Positions 35,352 to 44,156 are shown, counted from the stretch's first letter. The stretch is DNA of 50,458 nucleotides from Saprospirales bacterium (GCA_007693915.1 RECS01000130.1:1-50458), one strand, 5' to 3'. Program-made: numbers and translations. Notes: a model not told the origin generated them from the letters alone.

Positions 35352-36638
35352 TTATGGTTGGTCTTGTTCTGAAAATAGTCTTGAAAAAATATCTGCTTCG
35401 GCATCGTGCTCAGGAAGTTCTATCTGCAGTAGCTCACCCATTATTGGGTAAAGATTGATATTTAAAAAGGATGGAATGGTCTTTCCTTTGGGGAAGTCAG
35501 GTCCCATTGCATAAAAGATGCCGTGCATGTCCGGATGCAGGTTGTCGTACCCGTGGGCACCTTTAAAGGTATAGGTTCTGTTACCTCTGCCGATAATCCA
35601 ACCCGTATCAGCTAGAATTAACATATCGTGAACCCTCGGATGATTACCAAACTTAAAGCGCTCCGGCATTTCTCCTCTTTTCCATACGCTCATGTTTGGA
35701 ATTTTTTTCAGGGCTTCATAAAGCGAGTCTTTTTTTCCTTCTGCTGCTTTTAAGTGAGCAGTAGTCGTTCCTCCATCGTATAATTCAATCCAGCTTCGGT
35801 CTATGTGATTGTCTAATCTAATAATTCTATCATCTGGGCTTAATTCAGCCATGCCGTGATCAGAGACAACAATAAAATTGATGTTTTCCCTATTCGGTAC
35901 ATTTTCTATTTTTTCGAAAAATACACCAATCAGACTGTCCTTCATTTGAACTGTCAATAATAAGCTGTCAGCAAGGGGGCCGTATCTGTGTCCGTCGCTG
36001 TCTACCTGATGGTAATACCACATAATTAGATGTGGCCTCTCGGGTTCTGGTAGGGATAGCCAGCTTGCGATGGTATCAATTCTGTCGCCATATGGAAAAC
36101 GATTGCTATAGACCTTCCATCTGTCAGGTCTTATACCCATTACATCAGCTTCACTTCCAACCCAGTAGAAAGCTGCCGTTCTCAGCCCTTGTTTCTGTGC
36201 AGTAGCCCAAATTGGTTCACCGCCGTAAAATCGACCATCTCTCACAGTAGATCTATTTCCTTTATTGTAATCCTCCTCAAGTATAGGACAGCTGAATCTG
36301 TTTGCAACTATTCCGTGATTGTCAGCAAACAAACCCGTAGCCATACCGTAGTGATTGGCAAAGGTACCGCTTGGGAAAACCGGTATAAAAGATTGTGCGA
36401 CGACTCCATTTTTAGCTATTTTATCCAGATTTGGGGTATGTGTATGTTCCGCATAATCCCACCTAAATCCGTCAAGTGATAATACGACCACAGTAGGCCT
36501 ATCTACTATTTCTTTAGCTGTCTTTCGATCCCCGCATGAGGAAAGAAAAAGACCTATCAATAGAAGGAAGAATAATCCCAATTTCCTTAAATCCTTTCTA
36601 AAGCTTGATGAGGTTATACTGAAAGTATTTTTTTTCAT
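35352..36638 (-). CDS. NPP-type phosphodiesterase/alkaline phosphatase-superfamily lipoprotein
   Basis: This is an ectonucleotide pyrophosphatase/phosphodiesterase-like enzyme of the alkaline phosphatase fold. Two-metal-site motifs are VLSLDGFRWDYAE (first Asp), FPSGTFANHYGMATG with the Thr nucleophile, MWYYHQVDSDGHRYGP (Asp and His), VVSDHGM (Asp-His) and KGAHGYDN (late His). A lipobox (LFLSSCGDRK) anchors it in the envelope, so the substrate is probably extracellular or periplasmic, e.g. nucleotides or dinucleotides. It is embedded between the RidA-type gene (7 bp) and tryptophan dioxygenase (15 bp), although it has no known role in kynurenine catabolism. Confidence 0.9.
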   Translation of the reverse strand: MKKNTFSITSSSFRKDLRKLGLFFLLLIGLFLSSCGDRKTAKEIVDRPTVVVLSLDGFRWDYAEHTHTPNLDKIAKNGVVAQSFIPVFPSGTFANHYGMATGLFADNHGIVANRFSCPILEEDYNKGNRSTVRDGRFYGGEPIWATAQKQGLRTAAFYWVGSEADVMGIRPDRWKVYSNRFPYGDRIDTIASWLSLPEPERPHLIMWYYHQVDSDGHRYGPLADSLLLTVQMKDSLIGVFFEKIENVPNRENINFIVVSDHGMAELSPDDRIIRLDNHIDRSWIELYDGGTTTAHLKAAEGKKDSLYEALKKIPNMSVWKRGEMPERFKFGNHPRVHDMLILADTGWIIGRGNRTYTFKGAHGYDNLHPDMHGIFYAMGPDFPKGKTIPSFLNINLYPIMGELLQIELPEHDAEADIFSRLFSEQDQP

Positions 36639-36645
36639 TTATTGA

Positions 36646-37065
36646 TCAATGATTTAAAGGTTTGTAGGCTATGGCCTTAATTTCGATAAGTAATAAAGGG
36701 TGGGGTAGTTGATGCACTGCAACTGTTGTTCTGCTTGGACCACTATAATCAAAAAACTCCGCATACACCTCATTGTATCCACCAAAATCATTCATATTGA
36801 CCAGAAAGGTGGTGATGTCAATTACATCATCTAGTGAGGCACCTTCAGATTTTAAAATATCATCTATGTTTTCTAATACAGCTCTAGTTTGAGCTTTAAT
36901 ATCCAGCCTTGTAGTTCCCATCTCATCGACTTCAGCCCCTGCGAAAGAGTTGTCAGGTCTCCTTGAACTTGTTCCCGATACGTATAAAAAGTCACCTGCA
37001 CGCTTGATATGTGGGAATTTGCCCCTTGGTTTTGCTTTCCCCTCTACGAGTTTACTTTTCTTCAT
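36646..37065 (-). CDS. RidA-family protein, probable 2-aminomuconate deaminase
   Basis: This is a YjgF/YER057c/UK114-fold protein of 139 residues. Motifs are the N-terminal [40 protein letters not shown], the [16 protein letters not shown] helix and the pterin-like Arg strand [11 protein letters not shown]. RidA itself deaminates enamine intermediates, but relatives such as NbaF are 2-aminomuconate deaminases in the kynurenine route. It is the first gene of the operon that also holds tryptophan dioxygenase and ACMS decarboxylase, which strongly favours that role. The alternative is a housekeeping RidA. Confidence 0.85.
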   Translation of the reverse strand: MKKSKLVEGKAKPRGKFPHIKRAGDFLYVSGTSSRRPDNSFAGAEVDEMGTTRLDIKAQTRAVLENIDDILKSEGASLDDVIDITTFLVNMNDFGGYNEVYAEFFDYSGPSRTTVAVHQLPHPLLLIEIKAIAYKPLNH

Positions 37066-37081
37066 ACTTCTATTTTGCGCG

Positions 37082-37112
37082 TAAAGATAACAAGAAGGAA
37101 GAGTAGTACAAA
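37082..37112 (-). promoter_or_regulatory. Promoter of the kynurenine operon
   Basis: On the minus strand TTTG (37112-37109) is followed by exactly 19 nt and then TATCTTTA (37089-37082), one mismatch from TAnnTTTG. The implied transcription start is about 10 nt before the RidA-type ATG. Both elements and the spacing fit the Bacteroidota sigma factor consensus, making this the best-supported promoter in the window. Confidence 0.5.
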
Positions 37113-37185
37113 AAAGATAGCATGCAGATTCAAGTTAAATGAGGATAAGATTAAAAAGCTCCAGTAAATCAATAGCCTAAATTGC

Positions 37186-37221
37186 AAAAAAAAAGCGACA
37201 TCCCAATTAAGAAATGTCGCT
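37186..37221 (-). terminator. Intrinsic terminator of rpsA
   Basis: On the minus strand AGCGACAT and ATGTCGCT form a perfect 8-bp stem around a 12-nt loop, followed by a run of eight or more T. It lies about 30 bp after the rpsA stop and separates rpsA from the kynurenine operon. Stem, loop and U-tract are read directly. Confidence 0.9.
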
Positions 37222-37249
37222 GTTATTCACCTAAAAATCACTTGCTTAT

Positions 37250-39322
37250 TTATTCTTCCTCTAAGCGTGCCTCTGCGTCATCACTTTCCAACTGTTGTTT
37301 AAGGTCACTAAATGCACTTAATTCGCCCAAAGTTGTTCGCTCAACAGTCGATTGAGTCTTCTTGACAGCTTTTCTTGTCTCTTTGACTTCTTTATTTTTT
37401 GCCTTAGTTACCTCGTCTTTTGCTTCTTTTTGAATGTCTTCAAGATATCTTAAGTGAGAAACCATTATACGCTTATCGTCTCTATTGAATTCGATCACTT
37501 TTACGGTTAGAATTTCTTCAACCTCAGCCATAGTTCCATCTTCTTTACGGATATGTCTGATTGGAGAGAAGGCCTCAAGTCCGTAAGGCAACTGAAGGAT
37601 TGCTCCTCTATCGTCTTTCCTAATAATTGTAGCTTCATGATAAGAGCCTACCGGGAACACATTTTGGAAAGTATCCCATGGATTCTCTTCAATTTGCTTG
37701 TGTCCAAGAGAAAGTTTTCTTCCGTCCTTATCAATTTCTAGAATGATGATATCAATATTTTCACCAACCTTGGTAAACTCAGATGGATGAGAGAAACGCT
37801 TAGTCCATGACAAATCAGAAATATGCACCATTCCTCCAATTCCCTCATCAAGTTCTACAAAAACACCATAGGGAGTAAGATTTTTTACTTCTCCGGTATG
37901 TCTGCTTTCAACTGGATATTTTGTATCGATTTGGGCCCAAGGATCAGGAGTCAATTGCTTAATACTTAGAGACATTTTTCTCTCCTCATTGTCTATAGTA
38001 ACTACCATAGCTTCAAGTTCCTGTCCAAGTGTAAAGTATTCTCTTGCATTTACAGGTTGATTGCTCCATGAAACTTCTGATACGTGAATAAGTCCCTCTA
38101 CACCCGGTTCGATTTCAAGGAATGCACCGTAATCTTCTATATTAACAATTTTTCCTTTAACTGTAGCTCCTTCAGAAATGGTGTTGTCAAGTACATCCCA
38201 TGGATGTGGTTGTAGCTGTTTCAAACCAAGCGAAATTCGCTTTTTATTTTCATCAAAGTCAAGGACAACGACATTCACCTCATCATTTAATTGAAGTACT
38301 TCACTTGGGTGATTGATTCTTCCCCATGAAATGTCAGTGATATATAAAAGTCCATCAACACCACCGAGATCCATAAAGGCACCAAAGTCTGTAATGTTCT
38401 TTACGATACCCTCAAGAACTTGACCTTTTTCAAGACCTTGAATGATTTGGTCTCTTTGTTCGGCCAAATCACTTTCAATAAGTGCTTTGTGCGATACAAC
38501 CGCATTCTTGATCATTTCATTGATTTTGACCACTTTGAAATCCATAGTCTTGCCTACGTATGAATCATAATCAATGATAGGTTTGATGTCAATTTGTGAT
38601 CCCGGAAGGAATGTTTCTAACCCACTGCAATCTGCAATAAGACCTCCTTTCGTTTTGCTGATTACTTTACCGCGGATAATGGTACCGTTTTCATAAGAGT
38701 CAACGATGTTATCCCATGCTTTAAGTAATTTTGCTTTTCTTCTGGAAAGGATTAGCTGCCCTCTTTCATCCTCTGTTCTTTCAATGTAAACATCCACTTC
38801 ATCGCCTTCCGCTAGATCGGGATTGTCTCTGAATTCTGAAAGTGATACTAGACCATCAGATTTGTAATTCAAATCAAGAAGTACGTCACCATCAGAAATT
38901 GACTTTACAGTAGCTTTTACAATTTGAGTGTCTTCCAATAAAGTGAGGGTACTTTCGTATTTTGCCAGCAACTTTTCAGTCTCTTCTTCTGAATAAGGTA
39001 GGTCATAATTGTTTCCCAATTCCCAGTCAAAGTCATCGTGAGCGGCTTGCTCATAAACTTCTTCCTGTGCTTCTCCTTCTCCTTCTCCTTCTGTTTCAGC
39101 GTCTACTTCATCACTTATTTCCTCTTTTGTTCCTGCTTCTTCAGGTGCTACCTCTTTTGTCGCTTCTGTCTCAATTGCTTCCGCTTTGGATTCTTCTGCA
39201 GGATTATCTTCTTGGTTGATTTCGGTAGATTCATCGACCTTGGAACTGACTTCTTTGTTGTCAGCAGGTTGATTTTCAGGAGTTTCTACTACCTCCTCTG
39301 TTTTTTTTGTTTCTTCAGACAT
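37250..39322 (-). CDS. rpsA: 30S ribosomal protein S1 with acidic extension
   Basis: This is an RNA-binding ribosomal protein that helps mRNA docking. Six S1 motifs follow one another after residue about 132: KATVKSISDGDVLLDL, RGKVISKTKGGLIADC, EGIVKNITDFGAFMDLGGVD, KGKIVNIEDYGAFLEI, TGEVKNLTPYGVFVELDEG and EATIIRKDDRGAILQL. Residues 1-95 are an acidic low-complexity tail rich in Glu, with GEGEGE, probably disordered. Together with the C-terminal basic/acidic end this brings the protein to 690 residues, against 557 in E. coli. ATG start, with TACCTTTG -7-like upstream and a strong terminator downstream. Confidence 0.96.
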   Translation of the reverse strand: MSEETKKTEEVVETPENQPADNKEVSSKVDESTEINQEDNPAEESKAEAIETEATKEVAPEEAGTKEEISDEVDAETEGEGEGEAQEEVYEQAAHDDFDWELGNNYDLPYSEEETEKLLAKYESTLTLLEDTQIVKATVKSISDGDVLLDLNYKSDGLVSLSEFRDNPDLAEGDEVDVYIERTEDERGQLILSRRKAKLLKAWDNIVDSYENGTIIRGKVISKTKGGLIADCSGLETFLPGSQIDIKPIIDYDSYVGKTMDFKVVKINEMIKNAVVSHKALIESDLAEQRDQIIQGLEKGQVLEGIVKNITDFGAFMDLGGVDGLLYITDISWGRINHPSEVLQLNDEVNVVVLDFDENKKRISLGLKQLQPHPWDVLDNTISEGATVKGKIVNIEDYGAFLEIEPGVEGLIHVSEVSWSNQPVNAREYFTLGQELEAMVVTIDNEERKMSLSIKQLTPDPWAQIDTKYPVESRHTGEVKNLTPYGVFVELDEGIGGMVHISDLSWTKRFSHPSEFTKVGENIDIIILEIDKDGRKLSLGHKQIEENPWDTFQNVFPVGSYHEATIIRKDDRGAILQLPYGLEAFSPIRHIRKEDGTMAEVEEILTVKVIEFNRDDKRIMVSHLRYLEDIQKEAKDEVTKAKNKEVKETRKAVKKTQSTVERTTLGELSAFSDLKQQLESDDAEARLEEE

Positions 39323-39867
39323 AATCGAAGAATGTTTTTAGATGGTTATGAAATATTTTTAGCGGCGCAAAGGTACGTTTTTTAAATGTAAGCATGGTAG
39401 GTTGTTAAAATATTTTTTTTCAATTTGCAGACTAACTTATAAATTCATGTTTTCTCAACTTAATTCCATTGTTTTTTATGGTATTGAAACACTAACGAGG
39501 TTTCAGGAGATTCCAGTTTTTTAAGTTTGGGAATGAGAGATCATAGATTGGGTTAAGGATTGAAAAGTTGGTATGAGAGATAAGTTTTGTAAATTTGTTA
39601 ATTCAAGCAGTGGACTATTTATATTATATTAATTCTGACGAATAAAAAAAGAATATTAATATTTGAACTTTTAAAATATCTTTCTAAATGAAAAGTTAAT
39701 GATTATGATTGTTGCGATCAGCTTGGTGTACAATCTTCTTTTTCACTTAATTTGGTCGTAAAAATTCTCAGAAATTAGTTTACTATTTTCTATTTTACTT
39801 TGCTCTTCTGTTAACTCTGTTTTGAAGAAAAGTTATATTTGCGCTTTATTTTGATTAATTTCTCTCT
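39323..39867. other. 545-bp spacer between rpsA and the glycosyltransferases
   Basis: No gene or RNA is recognised. On the minus strand TACCTTTG at 39368-39375, about 46 bp before rpsA, matches the -7 consensus. On the plus strand TTG at 39568-39570, a 19-nt gap and TAAATTTG at 39590-39597 form a good match to the full Bacteroidota promoter, but 270 bp before the next gene. A nearer TATATTTG (39834-39841) is another -7 candidate. The DNA is AT-rich throughout. Confidence 0.4.
39568..39597 (+). promoter_or_regulatory. Candidate Bacteroidota promoter, TTG-N19-TAAATTTG
   Basis: Both elements and the 19-nt spacing match the -33/-7 consensus (TTG, TAnnTTTG). It would start a transcript with a leader of about 260 nt before the glycosyltransferase gene, or a small unannotated RNA. 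AT-rich sequence makes a chance match possible. Confidence 0.35.
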
Positions 39868-41103
39868 ATGAAGATTCTTCAACTCTGCAAAAAGTTTCCA
39901 CTTCCGCTCAAAGATGGTGAATCTATAGCTGTTACTTATCTCAGTCGAGCCCTGCATGAATTAGGGTGTGAGGTGACGTTACTAGCTATGAATACCTCGA
40001 AACACTATATTGATCTTGATAAAGTCAAAAGTCTGGCAAAGCACTATAAAGCAGTTTATACAGTAGATATTGACAATGCATTAAATCCTGTCGATGCCTT
40101 CAAAAACCTTTTTTCTAAAGATTCGTATCACATTTCAAGATTCAGATCAGATGAGTTTTCTCAGAAGCTTGAGAAGTTGTTAAAGGAGGAGAATTATGAT
40201 ATAGTGCAATTAGAAACTCTTTACCTGGCTCCATATATGGAAACTATCCGCAAGCATTCAAATGCCTTAGTCGCTATGAGGTCTCATAATATTGAGCATG
40301 AAATATGGGATCGGATTACACAAAATACACAATTTTTGCCTAAAAAATGGTATATACAATACCTCTCGAAAAAGCTTAAGAGTTTTGAACTGGGTGTTTT
40401 GAATGATTACGATTTTTTGATTCCTATATCACAGAGAGACTTAGAAAAATTTAGAAACTTAGGATATGTCAACGGAGCACAAACTATACCTATAGGAATT
40501 GACTTTAGAGAGTACAAACCCAATATGGCCTCTTTTCGAAAAAATCCAAGTGTTAGCTTTATCGGTTCTTTGGATTGGATACCCAATTACGAGGGTATTA
40601 ATTGGTTTCTAAATGAAGTTTGGCCTGAGGTACATAAAAATATCCCTGATTTGGAATTGCACATAGCCGGAAGAAATACTCCGGATGATTTATTCCGTTG
40701 GTCAAAATCTAAAGTTTTAATTCACGGCGAGGTTCGTGATGCAAGAGAGTTCATTAATCAGCATCCCATGATGATTGTTCCCCTTTTATCAGGTTCAGGG
40801 ATGCGAGCTAAAATCCTTGAGGGTATGGCATTGGGTAAAGTGGTGATTACAACAACACTCGGATTGGAAGGCATTTTTGCTGAAGATGGGAGGGAAGTTC
40901 TCGTAGCAGATACCCCGGAAGAATTTCTTGAAAAATTCAATTATTGTCTGGATAATCCCAGAGAAATGATCAGAATTTCAAAAGCAGCAAAGCGATTTGT
41001 TTCTGAAAATTTTGACAATTTTGATCTTGCTAAAAATCTTATCAGTTCCTATCAATCCTATATGAAAAAACATGGGTTTAAGATCAGTGAAGAAATTTCT
41101 TAA
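39868..41103 (+). CDS. GT4-like glycosyltransferase
   Basis: This is a GT-B fold sugar transferase. The N-terminal acceptor half starts ILQLCKKFPLPLKDGESIA and contains RSHNIEHEIWDRI. The C-terminal donor half has VSFIGSLDWIPNYEGINWFL, LHIAGRN and the GT4 signature RAKILEGMALGKVVITTTLG, where the first Glu of the E-x7-E motif is replaced in spacing by GSGMRAKILEG. It has no transmembrane segment and 411 residues. It is followed after 11 bp by a second glycosyltransferase of the same type, so the two probably act successively on one glycan, of unknown identity. Confidence 0.88.
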   Translation: MKILQLCKKFPLPLKDGESIAVTYLSRALHELGCEVTLLAMNTSKHYIDLDKVKSLAKHYKAVYTVDIDNALNPVDAFKNLFSKDSYHISRFRSDEFSQKLEKLLKEENYDIVQLETLYLAPYMETIRKHSNALVAMRSHNIEHEIWDRITQNTQFLPKKWYIQYLSKKLKSFELGVLNDYDFLIPISQRDLEKFRNLGYVNGAQTIPIGIDFREYKPNMASFRKNPSVSFIGSLDWIPNYEGINWFLNEVWPEVHKNIPDLELHIAGRNTPDDLFRWSKSKVLIHGEVRDAREFINQHPMMIVPLLSGSGMRAKILEGMALGKVVITTTLGLEGIFAEDGREVLVADTPEEFLEKFNYCLDNPREMIRISKAAKRFVSENFDNFDLAKNLISSYQSYMKKHGFKISEEIS

Positions 41104-41114
41104 TTAATTTTGAA

Positions 41115-42323
41115 TTGAAAAGTTTGCACTTGCTGGTTATTACATCCAGAATTCCCTTTCCCATTGAAAAAGGCGATAAGTTGAGGGTATTTTATCAACT
41201 AAAATATCTCTCAAAATTTCATCGCATTAGCTTGGTTTCATTGTGCGAAAATCAAAACGAGATTGATGTTGCCAAAACTATTCTTGGCAAATACTGTGAG
41301 TCCCTTTCGTTTTATATTTTACCAAAGTGGAAGAGATACATCAATCTGCCATTTGGAATGCTGAATAACCTTCCATTCAGTGTTCAGTATTTTTACCATT
41401 CCGGCATAGGAAAGAAAATAAAAAAACATATTTTAAAACTCAATCCGGATCATATATACTGTCAGTTAATCAGGACAGCTCCATATGTGAGGAAATTACC
41501 TTTTACTAAGACCATAGATTACATGGATTCTTTTAGTCTTGGTGCAAAGAGGCGAGCGTATGAATCTTCATTTTTTACTAAGATGCTGATGAGAATTGAA
41601 GCTGCCCAATTATCAAATTACGAGAGTGAGGTGTTTAATGATTTTAATTCCCATTCGATTATTTCTGATCAGGATAAAATGAGTCTGAAAATATTATCTA
41701 AGGAGAAAATCTCAATTATCCCTAATGGTGTTGATACTTCTTTTTTTTATCCGAATAAAAGTGTCGAAAAAAAGTATGATCTCTTGCTATGTGGAAATAT
41801 GGGATACTATCCGAATGTACTTGCAGCTAAAGTGCTTTTCAGTTTGCTTGATAGGATAAAAATTAAATTTCCGGACTTAAAGGTTTTGATTGCAGGAGCG
41901 CGACCACATCCATCAGTTCGTGCTATGGATGGTAAAAACGGTATAACTGTTTCTGGTTGGATGGATGACATTAGAGAGGCTTATTGGAGTTCAGAAATAA
42001 ATATTGCACCCATATTCACGGGCTCAGGCTTACAGAACAAAATGCTTGAAGCCATGGCATGTGGCTTACCCTGTTTGACTACTGAAGTAGTTGCTGATTC
42101 AATTGGAGGTGTAGACGGCTGCCATTATAGTGTTGCTTCGAATAAAACTGATTTGGAAGTAAAACTTGAAGAGCTGCTTACAGATGCTTTATTAAGGAAA
42201 AAACTGGGAGAAGGGGGGTTGGAATTAGTAAAATCAAAATTTAGTTGGTCTAGTTCAGTCGATGAATTAAATCGTATAATTAATGAAGGGGCTAAAGTTG
42301 ATATTTTTGGAGTCAATTTATAG
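41115..42323 (+). CDS. GT4-like glycosyltransferase
   Basis: This is a second GT-B transferase with the same layout as its neighbour: N-terminal VITSRIPFPIEKGDKLRVFY, central ISIIPNGVDTSFFYPN, then LLLCGNMGYYPNVLAAKVLF and GSGLQNKMLEAMACGLPCL as donor-binding signature. It has 402 residues. The start is TTG at 41115, immediately before the conserved KSLHLLVITS strand; there is no ATG between the previous stop and the strand. Its similarity in architecture to the preceding gene suggests an old duplication, but the sequences have diverged far. Confidence 0.87.
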   Translation: MKSLHLLVITSRIPFPIEKGDKLRVFYQLKYLSKFHRISLVSLCENQNEIDVAKTILGKYCESLSFYILPKWKRYINLPFGMLNNLPFSVQYFYHSGIGKKIKKHILKLNPDHIYCQLIRTAPYVRKLPFTKTIDYMDSFSLGAKRRAYESSFFTKMLMRIEAAQLSNYESEVFNDFNSHSIISDQDKMSLKILSKEKISIIPNGVDTSFFYPNKSVEKKYDLLLCGNMGYYPNVLAAKVLFSLLDRIKIKFPDLKVLIAGARPHPSVRAMDGKNGITVSGWMDDIREAYWSSEINIAPIFTGSGLQNKMLEAMACGLPCLTTEVVADSIGGVDGCHYSVASNKTDLEVKLEELLTDALLRKKLGEGGLELVKSKFSWSSSVDELNRIINEGAKVDIFGVNL

Positions 42324-42391
42324 GGTGATCTTTTTAAAAATAATAATGTTAAACATATCGGTCTTTTTTGATTGATAAAAATTTAAATTTA

Positions 42392-43504
42392 ATGGAGTAT
42401 AAAATTAATAGTATTGAGGATGCACTAGAAGATATAAGGGATGGCAAGGTGGTGATAGTAATAGATGATGAAGACAGAGAAAACGAGGGAGATTTTATTT
42501 GCGCAGCAGAATGCATTACTCCTGAAATTATCAATTTCATGGCTACCCACGGAAGGGGATTGATTTGTGCACCTATTGAAGAGAATCGGGCAGAAGAATT
42601 GAAGTTGAATATGATGGTTCCTGAAAATACTGCTTTGCACAATACTGCTTTTACCATTAGTATTGATCTGATTGGTAGGGGTTGTACGACGGGTATATCT
42701 GCTTATGATAGAGCTATGTGTATTAAAGCACTTGTAGACCCTAAGGTCACAGCAGATGACTTTGCGAGACCTGGGCATATTTTTCCCCTAAAAGCAAAAA
42801 AAGGTGGAGTATTGAGAAGGACTGGACACACTGAAGCTGCCATTGACTTAGCGCGATTAGCAGGATATTATCCAGCCGGCGTTTTAGTGGAGATATTAAA
42901 TGAGGATGGCAGTATGGCCAGATTACCCCAATTGGTTAAAATTGCAGAAAAGTTAGATCTTAAACTAATCACGATCAAGGACTTAGTTGCCTATCGACTA
43001 AAAAATGAATCTCTTATTAAGAAAGAATTAGAACGTGTTTATCCTACTAAATACGGTGATTTTAAATTACATATATACAGGCAGTTAACTACTGATGATA
43101 TGCATATAGCACTAACAATAGGGGAATGGGTTGATGGTGATTCTGTTATGATTAGAGTGCATTCTTCTTCTGATATCAAAGACATCCTTGGTCCTTTAAG
43201 TGATGATTCATTTATTGAACTTGAAAATGCCGCTGCAATGATAGCAAAAAAAGGTAAGGGCGTTCTACTTTTAATGAGGCAAAAAAATGACGGAACTAGC
43301 TTTCTTTCTAAAATTGACAATTGGTTAAATGTCATTTCCGGAAAAGAAAGCCCGAAAACAGAACAAAGGGACTTTGGTATAGGAGCACAAATTTTACGTG
43401 ATTTGCAGGTGAGTAAAATGATATTACTGACCAATTCTGAGCGGAGGAGAGTAGGCTTGCTTGGGTATGGTCTGGAGATAGTTGAGAATCTGCATATTCA
43501 TTAA
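42392..43504 (+). CDS. ribB: RibB with degenerate GTP cyclohydrolase II domain
   Basis: The N-terminal half (about 1-205) is a complete 3,4-dihydroxy-2-butanone 4-phosphate synthase of riboflavin synthesis: DDEDRENEGDFICAAE, MATHGRGLICAP, RPGHIFPLKAKKGGVLRRTG and HTEAAIDLARLAG. The C-terminal half aligns with GTP cyclohydrolase II, starting VMIRVHSS. The three zinc Cys (normally HSEC...LRCDCG) are absent and the catalytic RQEGR is RQKND, while RDFGIGAQIL near the end is kept. So the second domain is very likely inactive in ring opening. The frame opens with TTG at 42368; ATG at 42392 is preferred. A separate RibA would be needed elsewhere. Confidence 0.9.
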   Translation: MEYKINSIEDALEDIRDGKVVIVIDDEDRENEGDFICAAECITPEIINFMATHGRGLICAPIEENRAEELKLNMMVPENTALHNTAFTISIDLIGRGCTTGISAYDRAMCIKALVDPKVTADDFARPGHIFPLKAKKGGVLRRTGHTEAAIDLARLAGYYPAGVLVEILNEDGSMARLPQLVKIAEKLDLKLITIKDLVAYRLKNESLIKKELERVYPTKYGDFKLHIYRQLTTDDMHIALTIGEWVDGDSVMIRVHSSSDIKDILGPLSDDSFIELENAAAMIAKKGKGVLLLMRQKNDGTSFLSKIDNWLNVISGKESPKTEQRDFGIGAQILRDLQVSKMILLTNSERRRVGLLGYGLEIVENLHIH

Positions 43505-43518
43505 CATAAGGAGGGGAT

Positions 43519-44028
43519 CTAAGTCAGAAATACTCCCATCTTACCACCATCATCTATATCCACATCAATATTTTCCTTTAGAGTAGTGGCAAGCGTCATG
43601 CCCACATAGTCCACATGAACCGGGAAATTTTTGTGTTTTCTATCTACCAAAACACCGATTTGTACCCTTGCAGGTAGTGTTTTCATAATAGCCGAAAAGG
43701 CATAGAATATTGTCCTTCCTGTATTGGCTACATCGTCAGTTATCAATATTGACTTATCTTGTAACTCTTCCACCGGTACATCTAGCATTACTTCAGATTC
43801 CATAGGATTGGCAGGATTCAATCGAATGTTTCCAATAATCAAGTCAATGAGCGCTATCTGCTCAAGTTCAGCCTTGAGCAATTGTGCGAAACGCATTCCA
43901 TTGTTGTTGATGCCTAATAGGTAGAGTTTTTTATAACTGAGATTACTCTCCACAATTTGATAGGCCAATCTTTTTATTTTTTGACGTACTTGTGTATTGT
44001 CTAAAATTTGCATATCCGATATTTGCAT
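43519..44028 (-). CDS. PyrR-like phosphoribosyltransferase
   Basis: This is a type I PRTase of 169 residues. The PRPP-binding loop is SILITDDVANTGRTIFYA, and a second signature, VQIGVLVDRKHKNFPVHVDYVG, resembles PyrR/uracil PRTases. PyrR regulates pyrimidine genes in some bacteria and has uracil PRTase activity, but no pyr gene is nearby, so the substrate is open. A second ATG five codons in (44013) is an alternative start. A TAGTTTTG -7-like box (minus strand, 44077-44084) lies upstream. It converges with ribB and diverges from the Fe-S gene. Confidence 0.8.
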   Translation of the reverse strand: MQISDMQILDNTQVRQKIKRLAYQIVESNLSYKKLYLLGINNNGMRFAQLLKAELEQIALIDLIIGNIRLNPANPMESEVMLDVPVEELQDKSILITDDVANTGRTIFYAFSAIMKTLPARVQIGVLVDRKHKNFPVHVDYVGMTLATTLKENIDVDIDDGGKMGVFLT

Positions 44029-44156
44029 TTAATTGGGAAATATAAATCTGATTTTCTTTAAAAATCTTATTGAGCCCAAAACTAATAAATTTTAGCTTAG
44101 GGTACTTATATTTTAAATAAGACTTATATTAGCATTCGTAAAAATTATATTCGAAG

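Noticed and set aside
38962-39385. Two overlapping plus-strand open frames antisense to the start of rpsA
   Set aside because: They mirror the Glu-rich codons of the S1 extension (giving Leu/Phe/Ser-rich translations) and lack any family signature.
39868-42323. Glycosyltransferase pair as part of a capsule or O-antigen island
   Set aside because: Only two genes are present, with no flippase, polymerase or nucleotide-sugar genes nearby.
42349-42778. Minus-strand frames opposite ribB
   Set aside because: The plus strand carries invariant RibB motifs across the whole interval; the antisense frames are shadows.
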